Source: Condylostoma magnum (lineage: Eukaryota > Ciliophora > Heterotrichea > Heterotrichida > Condylostomatidae). From it: a stretch of DNA of 23,241 bases. This document shows positions 20,412 to 23,241 of this stretch, piece by piece; the first letter of the stretch is position 1, and the number at the start of each line of letters is the position of its first letter. The notes beneath the pieces were generated by a model that saw only the letters and a program-made list of their open reading frames with translations, was not told where the DNA came from and did not search any database. The stretch is from NCBI GenBank assembly GCA_920105805.1, contig CAKKTI010000260.1, positions 7,505 to 30,745 of the forward strand, given 5' to 3'. The position numbers and the translations under genes were made by a program.

Positions 20412-22835
20412 ATGGCTTTTCAAACTACATTTAATCCTAATGCCCATGACACTGAGGAAGCTTAATCTCCAGAACTGAAGTATCAACTAAACAGCAATTC
20501 AAAAATAGAAATGACCTCAATAAATTCTATATCATAAAATACATTAGATTTATCAGAAACATAATTCAATTGTGATATTGTACTAAAGATTCTAGATTCA
20601 AATTCAATAACAATTTTCATGACAATTATAACGATTTATGCTTTATTCGGAGACGACATAAGAATAGTAGCCTTTGAGAAATCAACAGATAGTATATTTT
20701 TTGGACTAGCGGCTTTAAGTTTTATTTGCTTTAGTTCTGAACTAATTGCATCTTGGTTTTCCAAGCCAGAATACAAACTTAGCTTCTATTTTTGACTAGA
20801 CTTAATTGCTACACTGTCCGTAATACCGGATATCGGATGGATTTGGTATCCTATAGTAGGAGTTGAAGAGGACAGCAGTGGAGGTGATGCAGAATAAATT
20901 CAAAATGCTGGAAAAGCATCAAGGGCTGGAACTAGAACATCAAGAATAGTAAGGGTTATTAGGCTTGTAAGACTCATAAGAATTGCTAAGTTATATAAAA
21001 ATGCTCAATAAGCTATGAAAAACTAAGAAGTATAGGAGGATGATTAAAGCTAAGAAATAAATATTCCAGCTGAGTCTAAAGTTGGTAAGAAGCTATCTGA
21101 TTTAACTACTAAAAGAGTTATAGTATTAGTACTAACAATGCTCCTAATATTTCCGTTCTTTGAAACAGACTTTTACTTAGATTAGAGTACAAGTTGGGAT
21201 TATGGGCTAAATGAATTACTTGCATTTTAAGATAAGCCTGGATTTAATGTAGTGCGCCAGTAATATGTACTAAACCATGAGAATGATCTTAGACCGTTGA
21301 TATACTTGAGTTATGAGCATAATGGTGCAACTTGGAAGTGATAAAGTAGTGAAAACCCAGATGATTTGCGAACAGCTGAAAAACACTTTGCTACACAAGA
21401 TGATGCAATTGCTATTTTTGACTTAAGAGCAGATACAAAGCTAGCTGCTGGCTTGAATATATGCTAAACTATATTCATTTGTATTGTATTAACATTAGGT
21501 GCACTGTTCTTTACTAAAGACGCTAATGAACTTGTGATTATTCCAATAGAAAAAATGGTTGATAAGGTAAAATAAATATCAAAAAGTCCGATAAACTCAG
21601 CCTTTGAGAAAAATCCAGTGATTTATGATATAGAGTAATAAGATGGGTCATGGTGCAAAAATTTATGCAAGAAAAAGGAGGTGAAAGATGCAGCTCAGTT
21701 TGAAACAGCTTTGCTAGAAGATACAATAATGAAAATAGGAGTATTACTAGCAATAGGATTCGGTGAGGCAGGAGGAGATATAATAGCAGCTAATATGTAG
21801 AAGGGAGGAGATGTAGATCCTATGCTAAAAGGAAGCAAAATTTATGCTATTTTTGGATTTTGTGATATAAGAAACTTTTAGGAAACTACAGAAATACTAT
21901 TAGAAAATAGTACTATATTTGTAAATGAGATTGCAACTATAGTACATGATATGGTTGATTACTTTTAAGGTGCATCTAATAAGAATGTTGGAGATGCATT
22001 CTTATTAGTGTGAAAATTCAATGCACCTAAAGGTAACTCAGATGACTCTACTAATAGGTTAACTATTGCTGCTCGCCAATATCTTTCTGACTGTGCACTA
22101 ACTGCTTTCTTAAAAATTATGGCTTTATTGAATACTAGAGCTAATATCCAGAAATATAACACTAATCCAAAAATTCTATCATAATAACCAAACTTTAAAG
22201 TAGCTATGAGCTTTGGATTGCATGTTGGCTGGGCCATTGAAGGAGCTATTGGTTCATAGTTTAAAATAGATGCAAGTTATATTTCCCCTAATGTCTCTAT
22301 GGCTTCTAAATTAGAGGAAATTACTAAATAATATGAAATCATTTTTATCCTAAGTGGATAATTATTTGATATTTTAAGCTCTTACGCCAAATCGTTATGT
22401 CGATAAATAGATGTAATAAACTTCTATGATGAAAATGAGGCTATTAGATTATACACCTGTGATGTTGATCCAGATGTATTATAGCTTAATGATCAGGTAA
22501 AGAAATCAGATTATAGAATGAAAAGAAAAGAACTGGCTAATTTGATACAGTCTGGTCAGCAAGTATCATGGTATAAGTTACAAAATTCTAAGTCAATATA
22601 GGCAATGAGAGTTTATACTGATGATTTTTTTATTAGATTTGAGGAAGGTGTTAGAAGATATATATAAGGGAGATGATAAGAAGCTAGAGACTGAATCACT
22701 GAAAGTTTAGAACATAAGCCTAATGATGGACCAAGCAAGACTTTGATCAATTTTATGATGAGGTATGATTTTTAAGCTCCTAATGATTGGCCAGGGTATA
22801 GAACTATTAAAATTATGTAACAATGGTTGTTTTAA
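20412..22835 (+). CDS. Ion-channel-like nucleotide cyclase (class III), 807 aa
   Basis: The N-terminal half resembles a voltage-gated channel sensor: hydrophobic helices from about residue 56 (ITIFMTIITIYALFG, IFFGLAALSFICFSSELIAS, FYFWLDLIATLSVIPDI) and an S4-like segment with Arg every third residue (RIVRVIRLVRLIRIAKLYK). Two further membrane helices (VIVLVLTMLLIFPFFE and IFICIVLTLGALFF) flank an extracellular-type loop of about 170 residues. The class III cyclase domain follows: YAIFGFCDIRNFQETTEIL with metal Asp485, NVGDAFLLVWKF with metal Asp528, and a GWAIEGAIGS block. W534 is TGA (22011-22013). It would make cAMP or cGMP; substrate specificity cannot be read safely. Channel-cyclase fusions are known in ciliates and Plasmodium. 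Tandem TAA-TAA at 22833-22838 is the likely end, TAA 22818 the alternative. Confidence 0.92.
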
Positions 22836-22862
22836 TAAAGCGTTATAACTAAGAAAAATCTA

Positions 22863-23241
22863 TTAATATGCAATAAAAGACCATTCACTTTTCCAAATAT
22901 GGATTCCTTTTGTTCCCATAAAATAAACAGCTCCCTTACTATGCACTCCATTATTATCAAACATATCTTCAATTTATAGATCTTATAATTACTACATTTA
23001 TTTCATTAAAGGGCTCATAAGTCAAGTTGATCTACATTATTTATCCTATGAGCCTCCTACAACTAAAATTTCACCTTATTAAAGGAATGTTAACCCAATT
23101 CTACTAAGTTACATAGGAAGTTCTAATTAAAGCAGATTTCAATCTCCGCTTCCATGCCAAGTTTCTATAGTAGAATGATTTGTTCCTCCAAATACAAAGA
23201 GAGTCTTATTAATCTCAATTGCAGAATGATTCTTCCTTTAT
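22863..23241 (-). CDS. Kelch-like beta-propeller protein, C-terminal 125 aa (partial)
   Basis: The gene runs off the right edge, so only its C-terminus is present. Kelch-type blades are visible: KNHSAIEINKTLFVFGGTNH (Gly-Gly after a hydrophobic strand), SRIGLTFLQQGEILVVGGSQ, and a last SKGAVYFMGTKGIHIWKSEW. Kelch propellers are protein-interaction platforms; the N-terminal domain that would give a function lies outside the window. Trp of GSGDWNLL is TGA. UAR/UGA are absent in the last 32 codons before TAA 22865-22863, which is followed directly by TAG. The stop lies about 25 bp from the tandem stops of the convergent cyclase. Confidence 0.75.

Noticed and set aside
21538-22237. Minus-strand standard-code frames
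   Set aside because: They are antisense to the cyclase catalytic region, whose metal-binding motifs are clear.

Overview
The window is a piece of a gene-dense, AT-rich, protist-type nuclear genome, very probably the somatic genome of a ciliate that has reassigned all three stop codons. TAA and TAG are read as glutamine and TGA as tryptophan inside genes, while each of the three also seems to end genes. The clearest proof is a near-perfect CFAP20 gene (16051-16623), in which in-frame TAA/TAG fall on invariant Gln residues. A CaMK-type kinase, a FAM227 (FWWh-domain) protein and a nucleotide cyclase have TGA exactly where their families carry Trp. UAR and UGA both as sense and as apparent stops is the Condylostoma-type code (NCBI table 28). 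A karyorelict-type code with UGA as the only stop fits less well, because several genes here have no plausible end other than TAA or TAG. The genus is inferred, not proven.

Under the standard code the window looks almost empty. Under this code it holds about 18 closely packed genes on both strands. Left to right: coiled-coil protein (-), myristoylated EF-hand-like protein (+), S1/P1 nuclease (-), CaMK-like kinase (+), a 1361-residue TmcB/PAS-like sensor membrane protein (+), a small helical protein (+), DNase II (-), F-box/ankyrin protein (-), small dual-acylated protein (+), FAM227 (-), TPR protein (+), small Cys-rich secreted-type protein (+), CFAP20 (+), basic unknown protein (-), multi-pass membrane protein (+), Lys-rich protein (-), a small gene with a possible 14-nt intron (+), ion-channel/nucleotide-cyclase fusion (+), and the end of a Kelch-like protein (-).

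I located stops with an internal rule. UAR/UGA codons thin out in the last 15-50 codons of most genes, Gln there is written CAA/CAG, and the next UAA/UAG/UGA is taken as the stop. Convergent neighbours then end 3-70 bp apart. Two divergent pairs have start codons only 19 and 16 bp apart, and the only gene-free stretch above 300 bp is 4075-4403.

Functionally the window mixes ciliary/axonemal genes (CFAP20, FAM227, possibly the TPR protein), membrane signalling genes (kinase, TmcB/PAS sensor, channel-cyclase, acylated small proteins) and two digestive-type nucleases. There is no operon logic. I saw no rRNA, tRNA, CRISPR array, transposon or virus-derived element.
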